Assembly: GCF_905373215.1 (NCBI RefSeq)
Contig: NZ_CAJPRT010000007.1
Coordinates: 1 to 64,000, forward strand
Length of the DNA: 64,000 nucleotides
Source: an uncultured Campylobacter sp.
GTDB taxonomy: Bacteria > Campylobacterota > Campylobacteria > Campylobacterales > Campylobacteraceae
Direction of reading: 5' to 3'
A program made the position numbers and the translations under genes. This document shows positions 34,998 to 43,888 of the stretch, in pieces (position 1 is the first letter of the stretch; each line of letters opens with the position of its first letter). Below the pieces are notes generated by a model, which was not told where the DNA came from, did no database searches, and worked only from the letters and a program-made list of their open reading frames with translations.

Positions 34998-36188
34998 TTG
35001 GCTAATACAAATCCACGCGGGCGCCGTAAAAAGCGCCAGATCAATTACATAGCGATCGCCTTTGTCGTAATCTTATGCTTTTTAAGCGGTGCGGTTACCT
35101 ACGCTGTTTTGGATCTCGTATTTTCGAGCAATAAGGCTGCGTTGCAGCAAAGCTCGCACAAACAAGCCCCCGAAAGCCCTTCCGATCCTCGCGGTAAACG
35201 ACCGCGTTTAAGCGCTGCTGAGAAGGAAGCGCTGATTCAAAAGGAGCTCGATAAGATCGCCGAGCAAAACGTAACCGCGCCTAAGATGAGCATCGAGCCC
35301 GCACCGCAGAATTTCACAGGAGAAAATTCTGCAAACGGCAATTTACAAAATTCCGTAAATTATACGGCTTCCGCAACTTCCGCCGCTGCAAATTCGGCGG
35401 GTGACGGACCTGACGTAAATTTTACCGCGTCAAATTCCGCTTCAGAAAATTCCATAAATTCTGCCGCCCAAAGCCACGCTTCCGGCGGTGCGGACGATCT
35501 TTCTAAATCGCCGCGCAAGGCTTTGCCCGCAGGCTCTCGCGCAAAGCTAGCGATCATCATCGACGACGTAGGCACCGACGAGCAGGCGCAAAAGATCGCC
35601 GCTCTGCCCGTGCGAGTGACGCCGTCCATCTTCCCGCCCGAGTATCAGCGCAAGGACACGCGCTCGCTCGCTCGCGGCTTTGAGCATTACGCGATCCACC
35701 TGCCGATGGAGGCGAGCTCCGCTAAAAATAATTCCGCGACGCTGCGAACCTCGGATAATTACGAGAAGCTGCGCGGCGTCATAGCCAAGCTGCGCGCGGA
35801 CTTTCCGAACGCTAAATTTATAAACAACCACACCGGTTCTAAATTTACCGCCGACGAGCGCGCGATGCAAAATTTGCTGCGCGCGATGAACGAGCATGGA
35901 TTTTTATTTATCGACTCGCGCACGAGCCCCGCTACCAAGGCCAAAGCGGCGATGAACGGGCTTGGCATGCGATACGTGCATCGCGATGTGTTTTTAGATA
36001 ATCAAAACAGCGTCGCCGCGGTGCGCAAAAAGCTGCGCGAAGCCGTCGCGCTTGCTAAAAAGCAGGGTTACGCCATCGCTATCGGCCATCCCAAAAGCTC
36101 CACTCTGCGCGCGCTTGCAAACAGCGCCGATATCCTAGGCGAGGTCGATTTAGTGTATTTGGACGAAATTTATGAGTACTACGAGTGA
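34998..36188 (+). CDS. Divergent polysaccharide deacetylase (YibQ/DUF610) family protein
   Basis: The 396-residue protein has a cytoplasmic basic start, a membrane anchor (about 17-41), a long linker and a C-terminal divergent deacetylase domain from about residue 181 (KLAIIIDDVGTDEQAQKIAALP, HLPMEA near 233, FINNHTGSKFT near 275, IAIGHP near 367). The IIDDVG and HTGSKFT motifs are the family hallmarks; cell-wall or envelope carbohydrate is the likely substrate. The linker at about 100-178 is Asn/Ser/Ala-rich and carries eight in-phase RAATTY words. The start is TTG at 34998 with a weak ribosome site. It overlaps dprA by 17 bases. Confidence 0.85.
   Translation: MANTNPRGRRKKRQINYIAIAFVVILCFLSGAVTYAVLDLVFSSNKAALQQSSHKQAPESPSDPRGKRPRLSAAEKEALIQKELDKIAEQNVTAPKMSIEPAPQNFTGENSANGNLQNSVNYTASATSAAANSAGDGPDVNFTASNSASENSINSAAQSHASGGADDLSKSPRKALPAGSRAKLAIIIDDVGTDEQAQKIAALPVRVTPSIFPPEYQRKDTRSLARGFEHYAIHLPMEASSAKNNSATLRTSDNYEKLRGVIAKLRADFPNAKFINNHTGSKFTADERAMQNLLRAMNEHGFLFIDSRTSPATKAKAAMNGLGMRYVHRDVFLDNQNSVAAVRKKLREAVALAKKQGYAIAIGHPKSSTLRALANSADILGEVDLVYLDEIYEYYE
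35295..35531 (+). repeat. RAATTY-rich linker in the YibQ-like gene
   Basis: About 79 codons between the anchor and the deacetylase domain. Eight RAATTY words all share the Asn phase (QNF, ENS, QNS, ANS, VNF, SNS, ENS, INS). Confidence 0.6.
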
Positions 36189-36960
36189 GCTTGGTTTTAA
36201 AATTCCAAGCCTAGCAAGGCTCGGTGCGAGTGAGCCCGCGCAGCTGTATTTTAGGGGCGAGCCGGCGATGTTACAAAAGCGCCGCATCTCGATCGTGGGC
36301 TCGCGCAAGATGAGCGTTTATAGCAAAAATTTGATCCTGCGCCTTGCGCGCGAGCTAAGCAATGCGGGCTTTTGCGTCGTAAGCGGCGCGGCGATCGGCT
36401 GCGACATAGCCGCGCACGAAGGGGCGTTTCCAAATACGATCGCGGTTTTTGGAAACGGCCTTGATCAAATTTATCCCGCGCAAAACGTCGCCATGATCGG
36501 CAAAATTTACGAGCGCAGCCTCGCGCTTAGCGAGTATGAGGACGGCGTGAGCGCGCGCGGATTTCAGTTTTTGCAGCGCAACCGTATCGTCGTGGCGCTG
36601 TCCGAAGCGCTCATCGTCGCTCAAGCCGAGCCCCGCAGCGGCTCGCTGCAAAGCGCGCGTCTGGCTCGCGAAATGGGCGTGCCCGTGTACGTGCTGCCGC
36701 ACCGAATGGACGAGAGCGCGGGCACGAACGATCTGCTCGCAAAATCTCAGGCGCGGCTGATCGCGGATTTTGGCGAGTTTGTCGCCTCTTTGGCTCCGCA
36801 GACGCCGCAAAATACTGAGCGCGCGCAGGATGAGGTGATGGAATTTTTAGCGCTAAATTCCGATCTGCAAGCGGCGATCGAGCGCTTCGGAGATAAAATT
36901 TACGAATACGAGCTTGAAGGCAGGATCGAAATTTTAGGCGCAAAGATCGTGGCAAAGTAG
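36172..36960 (+). CDS. dprA: DNA-processing protein DprA (natural transformation)
   Basis: The 262-residue protein is the RecA loader that protects incoming single-stranded DNA during natural transformation. The Rossmann-like core shows ISIVGSRKMSVY (about 39-50), VVSGAAIGCDIAAHEGA (about 69-85), TIAVFGNGLDQIYP (about 89-102) and a C-terminal VYVLPHRMDESAGTNDLL. It lacks the N-terminal SAM-like domain of longer DprA, as in other Campylobacters. The ATG lies inside the end of the YibQ-like gene. Its presence means uptake of DNA is a realistic driver of sequence patterns in this genome. Confidence 0.93.
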   Translation: MSTTSELGFKIPSLARLGASEPAQLYFRGEPAMLQKRRISIVGSRKMSVYSKNLILRLARELSNAGFCVVSGAAIGCDIAAHEGAFPNTIAVFGNGLDQIYPAQNVAMIGKIYERSLALSEYEDGVSARGFQFLQRNRIVVALSEALIVAQAEPRSGSLQSARLAREMGVPVYVLPHRMDESAGTNDLLAKSQARLIADFGEFVASLAPQTPQNTERAQDEVMEFLALNSDLQAAIERFGDKIYEYELEGRIEILGAKIVAK

Positions 36961-37158
36961 CCGATGATCGGCGTTTGCTTGCCGTAGTTTGATCGGCGCC
37001 GCCCGCCGGTACGGCTTGTTTGCACGGCGCGTAGTCTGCGCGGTCGGTGTTTAAATTTAGAAAAAGGTGGCTCGGTAAAATTTTACTTTCTGCAAGTAAC
37101 ACCTGAGCTTAAAATAAACCCGCGCGGCTTGCCGAAGCCGAACTAAAAAGGATGAAAT

Positions 37159-37551
37159 TTGATAGTTGCGATCGATCTTGGGCTTAAACGTATCGGTGTG
37201 GCGGCGGCACCCGATGATAAGACGCCGCTTCCGTGCGAGCCGATCCTGCGCAAAAACCGCACCCAAGCCGCGCGCGAGCTAAGTGAGCTGCTGCGCGAAA
37301 AGGGCGCCAGCGTGCTCGTGCTGGGCGTGCCGCGCGGCGGGGCGAGCGAGGAGGAGATGAGCAGGCGCATACGCCACTTCGCCTCGCTGCTGGATTTTGA
37401 CGGCGAGATAAAATTCCAAGACGAGAGCTTTTCGAGCGCCGAAGCGGCGGAGTTTGCGAGCAAAGGCGCTAAGGGCGGCGGCAAGGACGCGCGCTTTGAT
37501 AGCATCGCCGCGACGATAATTTTGCAGAGGTTTTTGTCGAGCAAGGGTTAG
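37159..37551 (+). CDS. ruvX: Pre-16S rRNA nuclease / Holliday-junction-resolvase-like YqgF
   Basis: The 130-residue RNase H-fold protein trims the 5' end of 16S rRNA. It shows VAIDLGLKRIGVAAA at the start (first catalytic Asp), LVLGVPRG near 52, the DESFSSAEA block near 88 and a C-terminal KDARFDSIAATIILQRFL with the last catalytic Asp residues. Length is normal. The TTG start has AAAAGGAT nine to ten bases upstream. It follows dprA after about 200 bases of repetitive GC-rich spacer (36961-37158). Confidence 0.9.
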   Translation: MIVAIDLGLKRIGVAAAPDDKTPLPCEPILRKNRTQAARELSELLREKGASVLVLGVPRGGASEEEMSRRIRHFASLLDFDGEIKFQDESFSSAEAAEFASKGAKGGGKDARFDSIAATIILQRFLSSKG

Positions 37552-37994
37552 GTTCGTACGCAGCAACGCAATTTGCGCGCAGCGGTGAAAGATAAAACCG
37601 TCGCTCGTCTGTTTTGTCGCCGTTTGAAAGGCCGCGGAATTTTACTCGCTCGCCTAAAATAGACGGAATTTATGCGCACCGAAAGTCGGTAAAATTTTAT
37701 CGTCCACTAAGGTTTGGCAGAATTTTACTTTGCCCGCAAAGAGCCTGCGTAATTTATTATGGCGGTAGCCGTAAAATTATTCCATAGACAGTTAAACTAA
37801 GTGAGATTGACAGCGATTTAAGTTTTAAACGGCGAGGTTTATGCATTTTGGCGATTTGCGCTCGCGCGCACGGCTGCTATTTAAGTTTTTCAAGGTCTAT
37901 TTAGACGCAAAGAACGCTAAGCAAAATTGCAAAAACGCGGATGCATCATAGAATAGGGCGCAAATTTGCGATAAATTTCATTTAGGGAGCGGTT
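37552..37994. other. Spacer after ruvX
   Basis: No gene is seen. AAATTT/GAATTT words are frequent from 37635 to 37760; the rest is mixed sequence with no clear promoter. Confidence 0.35.
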
Positions 37995-38363
37995 ATGTTT
38001 AAGATCACGATGTTAGTAAAAAGGGCGCCGAACATCACGCAGCAGGAGTTTGTGGCACACTGGGCGGCGCATTCACAAAAGGTTTTGGCTAATCAAAAGG
38101 CACTAAATATCGTCCGCTATGCAAAAACCATGCCCGTTTTCCCCAAGGGACAAAGCACCAAGCGCGAAATGGCGGCGTTTGACTACGATGCGATGGGCGA
38201 GCTGTGGTATGAGAGCGTGCAGGCGTTTGCGGATGCACGAAACAGCGAGGTAGCGCGAGCGGTGTTAGCGGAGCTGATGGCGGATGAGGCGCGGTTTTGC
38301 GATATAAAAAACTCCGTGATGTGGTTCGGCGAGGAGGAGGCTGTGATAGAGTTTGAGCGCTAG
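37995..38363 (+). CDS. EthD-domain dimeric alpha/beta-barrel protein
   Basis: The 122-residue protein begins MFKITMLVKRAPNITQQEFVAHWAAHSQ, the standard opening of the EthD family. It continues with AKTMPVFPKG and a C-terminal helix and strand, forming the ferredoxin-like fold that dimerises. Family members are small monooxygenase or isomerase-like proteins or degradation helpers; the substrate is unknown. ATG with AGGGAG site. It stands alone between two long spacers. Confidence 0.8.
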   Translation: MFKITMLVKRAPNITQQEFVAHWAAHSQKVLANQKALNIVRYAKTMPVFPKGQSTKREMAAFDYDAMGELWYESVQAFADARNSEVARAVLAELMADEARFCDIKNSVMWFGEEEAVIEFER

Positions 38364-39145
38364 GGAGCGCTGCTTGCGCTTTGCAGCGAATAAAATTTTG
38401 AAGTGAAGCTCTTTAAATAGATAGAAATTCTAAGTGGCATTTGGGTTTTAAAATTAGCAGAATTTTATGGGCTGGGCTTGCGCGGCTGAAATCTCAGTCG
38501 CAACCTACATGGATGAAATTTACGTACGCAATACAGATATCGCGCAGTCTTGATTATTTTAAGACTCACCATATCTAATTGGTGCGATCTAAGAAGCCTG
38601 GGTATTGGAGCCAAAACGCCTAAAGACGCATTATGCTTACGATTTTAGCATAGGCAAACCTATTTCTAAGATAAAATTTAAAGGCTGGCGGCGTAAAATT
38701 TTTTAAAATTTCTAAGCAGCAATGCGAAATTTTCAAAAGTTTTCTAGGGCACGGCAAGATGCTCACCATGGGCTTCGTATGCAACAAAAATATTTTACAC
38801 ACTAGATTATCGCCCTGATAAATTACCATTGCAGAGGCTGTAGGTGTTTCAGACCTCAGGATTAAATGCTTTATTATAAATACTACGGGCGCCGTGGATG
38901 CCGCATAGACGTGCGAGTAAAATTGAGGCAAGCCAGCCATAAAAACAATCTTGCAAGTAAAATTTTAATTTGTCTTTTTAAAATTCCGCTCAAAGTTCCG
39001 TTTAAAATTTTATTTAAAATTTTGCTTGGGATTTTGATAGAAATTTTGCAGGAATTCGCCGGAGATTTCACAGCTATTATCAAAAATTAAAATTTTATCC
39101 CTCGCTTTTTGCTATAATTATTTTTAAAATTTAAAAGGAGCAAAA
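38364..39145. other. 782-base spacer before Sel1 copy 2
   Basis: No gene is supported. A minus-strand open frame at 38620-38940 has broken phase and poor composition, and might be the decayed end of an old gene. AAATTT-type words crowd 38660-38730 and 38940-39110. A -10 element for the next gene, TGCTATAAT, is at 39111-39118. Confidence 0.4.
39113..39118 (+). promoter_or_regulatory. Extended -10 for Sel1 copy 2
   Basis: TATAAT preceded by TGC, after a T-rich stretch. It lies about 28 bases before the ATG at 39146; AAAAGGAG provides the ribosome site. Confidence 0.55.
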
Positions 39146-39832
39146 ATGAAAATTTTAGCGTCGATTGCCGCACTAATCGTAGCAGCCTACTTGCTCGCGC
39201 AGATATTTTTCCCGCAGGCGGTCTCGTTTGTCGGATGCGGCGTCGGTAGGGCTAATTCGTGCGAAGACTACGGAGCATATTTGCTTGAGGAGCGCGATTA
39301 TGAGGCAGCAAAAAAGCCGTTTGAAAAAGCTTGCGAAGCGGGGCTGGAAAATAGCTGTGCTATCGCGGGAGATTTATATTACGACGAGCAAAATTTATAT
39401 AAAACTACGAAGGATAAGGGTAAGTCCGCGCGGTTTTATTCCAAAGCGTGCGAGCTGGGAGCTGCCAAAGCTTGCTACAACGCCGCGATAATCTCTTATA
39501 AAAATGCGGATAAGAAAAATACGTTCGCATTTTTTGCCAAATCATGCGATTTGGGATTAGGCGAGGGCTGCTTAAACGCTGCGGTCGCTAGCTATGAAGA
39601 GAAAGACTATCAGGGCGCTCTTAAGTTTTTCCTAAAATCTTGTGATGCTGCTTTGGCAGAGGGATGTCAAAGGGTTGGACTAGCGTATTCAAAGAAGGAA
39701 TTTGGCGAGCCGGATCTGGATAAGGCGATGATCTACTACGACAAAGCCTGCAAGCTGGGAGCTGAGTTTAGCTGCAACGTAGTAGCCGCGATGAATAAAA
39801 TAAATGCAAGCGAGGCTAATGCTACTAAATAG
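39146..39832 (+). CDS. Sel1-repeat (Hcp-like) protein, copy 2
   Basis: The 228-residue protein parallels the gene at 26937: an N-terminal hydrophobic segment (about 4-24), then cysteine-paired Sel1 repeats (ACEAGLENSCAIAG, ACELGAAKACYNAA, SCDLGLGEGCLNAA, SCDAALAEGCQRVG, ACKLGAEFSCNVVA). It is likely exported, with repeat cysteines forming disulfides in the periplasm. It has its own promoter. The two copies differ enough to be old paralogues rather than a recent duplication. Function unknown. Confidence 0.85.
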   Translation: MKILASIAALIVAAYLLAQIFFPQAVSFVGCGVGRANSCEDYGAYLLEERDYEAAKKPFEKACEAGLENSCAIAGDLYYDEQNLYKTTKDKGKSARFYSKACELGAAKACYNAAIISYKNADKKNTFAFFAKSCDLGLGEGCLNAAVASYEEKDYQGALKFFLKSCDAALAEGCQRVGLAYSKKEFGEPDLDKAMIYYDKACKLGAEFSCNVVAAMNKINASEANATK

Positions 39833-40468
39833 ATGGCAGGACTAGCTAGATGATAACACGGCGAGATCGAAATTAACTTATAAATTTTGCGGAGCTTTAT
39901 GGGATTTTATGGAATTCCGCGGAATTTTATTTCTAAATTTTATCGCTGAAATTCCGCATATTGCGATAATGGCGATAGATAGCGATTTTAAAATTTCAGT
40001 ATTTCAGAAGTTTAGAATTTAATCTATGCTATGGATTTTATTGACAGAATTTTAACTTATCATAGACTTACCCATCGCGATATAGGAATTTCATCATAAT
40101 CTTAGTATGTATCTTTGAAAGAGAAAAAATTGCGCAAATTAGCGAGTAGCTATGCAATCACAGCTGATATGGCAAAAATATCCGAAAAGATCGCACGGTA
40201 TAATCAATCTGCGAAGTAAGTAAAATCAATTATCAAGTGGATGGAATCTATCAATAAACAAGTAAAATTATTCATTGCAAAGTAAGCAAAATCGATCTGT
40301 AAATGGGCAGATCAAGCTTAAAACTAACTCGAAGTAGCCTGTAAATAAGCTAAATTGTAAGCAAGATAAAATTTTAAGCAGGCATATTGTAAGAAAGTAG
40401 AATTTTAGATGAGATAAGTGGGATAAATCGATTTCAAATCATCATAGCGGTGGGATGACGATCCTAAT
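39833..40468. other. Spacer with weak direct repeats
   Basis: No gene is seen. Two 36-base segments (40209-40244 and 40275-40310), each with AAGTAAGYAAAATC, agree at about two thirds of positions. AAATTT/GAATTC words occur in 39880-40080. Confidence 0.35.
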
Positions 40469-41851
40469 TTAAAGCCCCATTTTTCCGGGATTTAAGATAC
40501 CTTTTGGATCGAAAGCCCTTTTGATCGCGCGAAATAGCTCCATCTCTGCTGCGCTAAAAGCTAGTGGCATAAATTCTGCTTTGCTTAGCCCGATGCCGTG
40601 CTCGCCGCTGAGCGTACCGCCAAGACCAACTGCAGCTTTGAAAATTTCGGTGATTGCGTCATGTCCGCGTTGCACCTGAGCTTCGTCCTTTTTGTCGGCG
40701 ACCATGACGTTGGTGTGGACATTGCCGTCGCCCGTGTGCCCGAAACAGGGCACGCGCACGCCGTATTTATCGCCGATGCGCGCGATACGGCGCAGTAGCT
40801 CGGGCAGCTGCGAGCGCGGGACGGTGATGTCCTCATTTAGCTTAAGCGTGCCGTAGATATTGATCGCCTGCGAGCAGTTGCGTCTCGCAAACCAAATGCC
40901 CGCCCGCTCCTCTTCGCTTTTTGCGATGCGAAAGTCGCTCGCGCCGTTTTGAACGAAAATTTCTTTTATGAGTGCGAGCTCCTCCAAAAGCACCGCTTCT
41001 AAATTGCCGTCGGTTTCGCAGATCAAAATCGCGCCCGCGCCCTTCGGCAAGCCCTTGTGAAATTTCTCCTCGACCGCGGCTATGCACAGCGCGTCTAAAA
41101 ATTCCATCGCCACGGGCGTGATACCGGCAGCCATCGTCTTATACACGGCATTCATTGCTGCATCTACGCTAGGAAAGACGCCCATCGCGGTCTTTTTAAG
41201 CTTTGGCATTGGGATGAGCTTGAGTGTGATTTCGGTGATGATGGCAAGCGCGCCTTCGCTTGCGATTAAAATTCCTACCACGTTGAAGCCTGCGACATCT
41301 TTTATAGTGCGTTTGCCCGCTCGGATCACCTCACCGTTAGGCAGTACCGCACGCAGTGCCATTACATAGTCTTTGGTGATGCCGTATTTTGCGGCGCGCA
41401 TACCGCCGGAGTTTTCGGCGACATTGCCTCCTAGCGTGGAATAATCCTGACTTGCGGGATCGGGCGGATAAAAAAGCCCGCGCGCTGCGGCTGCTTTTTG
41501 CAGATCGATATTTATGCAGCCGGGTTGGACTACGGCGAGTAGATTTTGCATGTCGATTTCTAGAATTTTATTCATATGTTTTTCAAATGCCAAAATCACT
41601 CCGCCGTTTGCGGCTAAAGATCCACCAGTAAAACCGCTACCTGCGCCTCTTGGAACTACAGGGATTAAATTTTCGTTGCAGAATTTTAAAATTTGACTGA
41701 CATCGTCCTCACTTCGCGGGAAAAGCACGCCGTCCGGCAGACAGCGCCTTTTCGTCGCGTCGTAGCAGTATGCCGTGCGATGAGCCTCGTCAAAATAAGC
41801 GTTATCCGCGCCTAATAGATTTGTAAAAAACGCTCGCGCGGCGCTATTCAT
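40469..41851 (-). CDS. glcD: FAD-binding glycolate/D-lactate oxidase subunit
   Basis: The 460-residue flavoprotein is of the GlcD/D-2-hydroxyacid dehydrogenase type. The FAD-binding part shows VVPRGAGSGFTGGSLA (about 65-80), PPDPASQDYSTLGGNVAENSGG (about 128-149) and IKDVAGFNVVG. The C-terminal substrate domain has CFGHTGDGNVHTN and GGTLSGEHGIGL. It would oxidise glycolate or D-lactate and feed electrons to the respiratory chain. It overlaps the PgbA-like gene by eight bases. The pairing matches Cj1213c-Cj1214c and HP0509-HP0508. Confidence 0.92.
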   Translation of the reverse strand: MNSAARAFFTNLLGADNAYFDEAHRTAYCYDATKRRCLPDGVLFPRSEDDVSQILKFCNENLIPVVPRGAGSGFTGGSLAANGGVILAFEKHMNKILEIDMQNLLAVVQPGCINIDLQKAAAARGLFYPPDPASQDYSTLGGNVAENSGGMRAAKYGITKDYVMALRAVLPNGEVIRAGKRTIKDVAGFNVVGILIASEGALAIITEITLKLIPMPKLKKTAMGVFPSVDAAMNAVYKTMAAGITPVAMEFLDALCIAAVEEKFHKGLPKGAGAILICETDGNLEAVLLEELALIKEIFVQNGASDFRIAKSEEERAGIWFARRNCSQAINIYGTLKLNEDITVPRSQLPELLRRIARIGDKYGVRVPCFGHTGDGNVHTNVMVADKKDEAQVQRGHDAITEIFKAAVGLGGTLSGEHGIGLSKAEFMPLAFSAAEMELFRAIKRAFDPKGILNPGKMGL

Positions 41852-42572
41852 CGCCGTCTAAGCCCAGCAAATAGCGGTAGTGCTTGTCGTAATCGCTGAT
41901 CGGGCCGTTAGTAAAGTCCCAAATGACGGTCTTTATCTCGCCCACGCGCGAGTAAAACGGCAGCTGATAATAAGCCACGCTGCCGCTAGCGAACGTGCGC
42001 AAAGGCTTGAAGCTGCCGCAGTCGGCAAATACACCTTGTTTATCCATCGCGATAAAAATCAGTCCGGCGCTGTTTTGCGCGCAAATTTTACGAAAATCGT
42101 CTCGGCTAGGATTTGGCTTGTGGTTGTAGCTAAGATAGGCGCCGCCAAGATCTGGGTGGATAAAATTTATATTTGGAAAAGCCTTGATAACCTGCTCGTA
42201 AATTTCAGCGTTAGGCGCGACGATTATGGCGCGGTCATAGAGGAAATTTAAGATCACTTTATCGCCGCTTGAGGGTAAAATTTTAGGCAGCGGCAGCGCC
42301 TCTTGAGCTAACATATCAAAAACCTCAAATCGCACCTTTGCCTTGCCTGCGCTTTTTTGCGTAACGACTGCGCGCGCGATGATGGAACTCGCGCCGCTAC
42401 CGAAATTATGCATCACTATTCCACTGCTGCCTACGGCAATCGTAGGGCTATCTGTGATCTCGCCTGAACCATCCTTTACGCTAAGTAGGGCGGTTTCGTA
42501 TCGCGGCATGTTAAATTCCGCCCCTATCGCCGCGCTTAAAAATAGACCTAAAATAAGTAAAGCTTTTTTCAA
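41844..42572 (-). CDS. PgbA N-terminal-domain protein
   Basis: The 242-residue protein has a Sec signal (MKKALLILGLFLSAAIGA). The domain resembles the N-terminal domain of H. pylori plasminogen-binding protein PgbA (HP0508). Comparable blocks are IAPNAEIYEQVI-like, NINFIHPDLG, ICAQNSAGLIFIAMD, then FYSRVGE. The Lys-rich C-terminal tail that binds plasminogen in H. pylori is absent, so plasminogen binding should not be assumed. It is transcribed with glcD and divergently from the M23 peptidase, the same neighbourhood as in H. pylori. Confidence 0.82.
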   Translation of the reverse strand: MKKALLILGLFLSAAIGAEFNMPRYETALLSVKDGSGEITDSPTIAVGSSGIVMHNFGSGASSIIARAVVTQKSAGKAKVRFEVFDMLAQEALPLPKILPSSGDKVILNFLYDRAIIVAPNAEIYEQVIKAFPNINFIHPDLGGAYLSYNHKPNPSRDDFRKICAQNSAGLIFIAMDKQGVFADCGSFKPLRTFASGSVAYYQLPFYSRVGEIKTVIWDFTNGPISDYDKHYRYLLGLDGDE

Positions 42573-42601
42573 AATTCTGCTCCTGAATAAAATTTCGGCT
42601 A

Positions 42602-42676
42602 ATTATACATAAAACTTTGAAATTAGCGATAAAATTCCACGGTATTTACGAAATATAAGCGTTTTTTCGTTACAAT
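42602..42676. promoter_or_regulatory. Divergent promoters for the PgbA-like and M23 peptidase genes
   Basis: Minus strand: TATAAT at 42602-42607, about 30 bases before the PgbA-like ATG. Plus strand: TACAAT at 42671-42676 after TTTTTTCGT, about 35 bases before the peptidase ATG. Both match Campylobacter -10 elements. Confidence 0.45.
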
Positions 42677-42710
42677 CCCGCCTTAAAATAATATTTCAAA
42701 GCGGTTTTAT

Positions 42711-43880
42711 ATGACTAGAATTTTTATATTGCTTTTTCTGTGGATAGGCGTAGTTTTTGCGAACAACCCCAGCGTAGAGAAGTTTGCCTGGCCCGATGGC
42801 GTGAGTCTGCTGCAATTTATGGAAACCGCGGGCATCCCCGCATCTGTATATTACGACCTGGATAAAGAGGATCAGGAGCTTGCCGCCGAGGTGCGCGCGG
42901 GCGTGGAGTGTCAAATTTTGCGTGATCCAGCAGGTCGCGTCTCCCAGCTGCTAATTCCCGTCAGCGAGGAGCTTCAGATCCACATTTACCGCGATAAATT
43001 CGGCACTTTTAGATTTGTTTATACTCCGATAGTTTATGAGGAAAACAGCTACTCTTTAGGAATTCAGATCGAAAGCTCGCCCTATCAAGACATTATCAAA
43101 GCTACGGGCAATGCGGCTTTAGCGAATGAGTTTATGCTTGTTTTTAAAAACGAGGTAAATTTTAAAAAGCTGCAAAAAGGCGATCGGCTCGTGATCCTGT
43201 ACGAGCAAAAGACGCGCCTTGGCAAGCCTTTTGGCGGAGTAAATATCACCGCAGGAATGATCGAGGAAAATAAAAAGCCCAGATCGCTTTATTTCTTCGA
43301 CGATAAATACTACGACCGAAGCGGAAAAAAGGTCGAATCTTTTCTACTTATCACGCCGCTTGTTTATACTAGAATTTCATCCTATTTTACCCCAAAAAGA
43401 TTTCATCCGATTTTAAAGCGCTATCGCGCGCATCTGGGTGTGGATTACGCAGCTCCCAAAGGCACTAGGGTAAATGCCGCAGGGGCGGGCAAGATTAGCT
43501 TTGTAGGGCGTAAAAACGGCTACGGCAATACCGTAGAGATCAACCACGGCGGCGGCATTAGCACGCTTTATGCACATCTTAGCGGCTTTGCTAGCGGCAC
43601 AAAAGTAGGCGTTAGCGTCAAGCAAGGTCAATTAATCGCCTACGTGGGCTCGACCGGGCTTAGTTCGGGACCGCATCTGCACTTCGGACTTTATAAAAAT
43701 AAGCAGGCGATAGATCCGCTTAAGGTAGTCAAGATTGAAAAAACTAACGTTATAAGCGCCGAAGAGCTTAAATTTAAAGCCCTTGTCAAAGATATGGACG
43801 CTAGAATGGCTGTGGCTAAAGACGGCTCGAAAAACCCTGCTAAATTTGAAAATTACGAGTCGCTTATCACGATAAATTAA
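42711..43880 (+). CDS. M23-family peptidoglycan endopeptidase (Csd3/HdpA-like)
   Basis: The 389-residue precursor has a signal peptide (residues 1-18). It carries two N-terminal domains of the Csd3 type and a C-terminal LytM/M23 domain: HLGVDYAAPKGTRV (about 240-253), YGNTVEINHGGG, YAHLSGF and the zinc motif HLHFG (about 321). In H. pylori the Csd3/HdpA enzyme trims and cleaves peptide cross-links and helps determine helical shape. The neighbourhood (PgbA-like and glcD) is the same as for HP0506. A role in cell shape is inferred from homology. Confidence 0.88.
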   Translation: MTRIFILLFLWIGVVFANNPSVEKFAWPDGVSLLQFMETAGIPASVYYDLDKEDQELAAEVRAGVECQILRDPAGRVSQLLIPVSEELQIHIYRDKFGTFRFVYTPIVYEENSYSLGIQIESSPYQDIIKATGNAALANEFMLVFKNEVNFKKLQKGDRLVILYEQKTRLGKPFGGVNITAGMIEENKKPRSLYFFDDKYYDRSGKKVESFLLITPLVYTRISSYFTPKRFHPILKRYRAHLGVDYAAPKGTRVNAAGAGKISFVGRKNGYGNTVEINHGGGISTLYAHLSGFASGTKVGVSVKQGQLIAYVGSTGLSSGPHLHFGLYKNKQAIDPLKVVKIEKTNVISAEELKFKALVKDMDARMAVAKDGSKNPAKFENYESLITIN

Positions 43881-43888
43881 GGTCAAAA

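Noticed and set aside
38620..38940. Minus-strand open frame of 106 codons
   Set aside because: Phase breaks and spacer-like words; no family recognised. Possibly the end of an old gene, but not supportable.
40209..40310. Direct repeat pair as an integration or origin site
   Set aside because: Only about two thirds of the 36 positions match and no partner features (DnaA boxes, integrase) are present.
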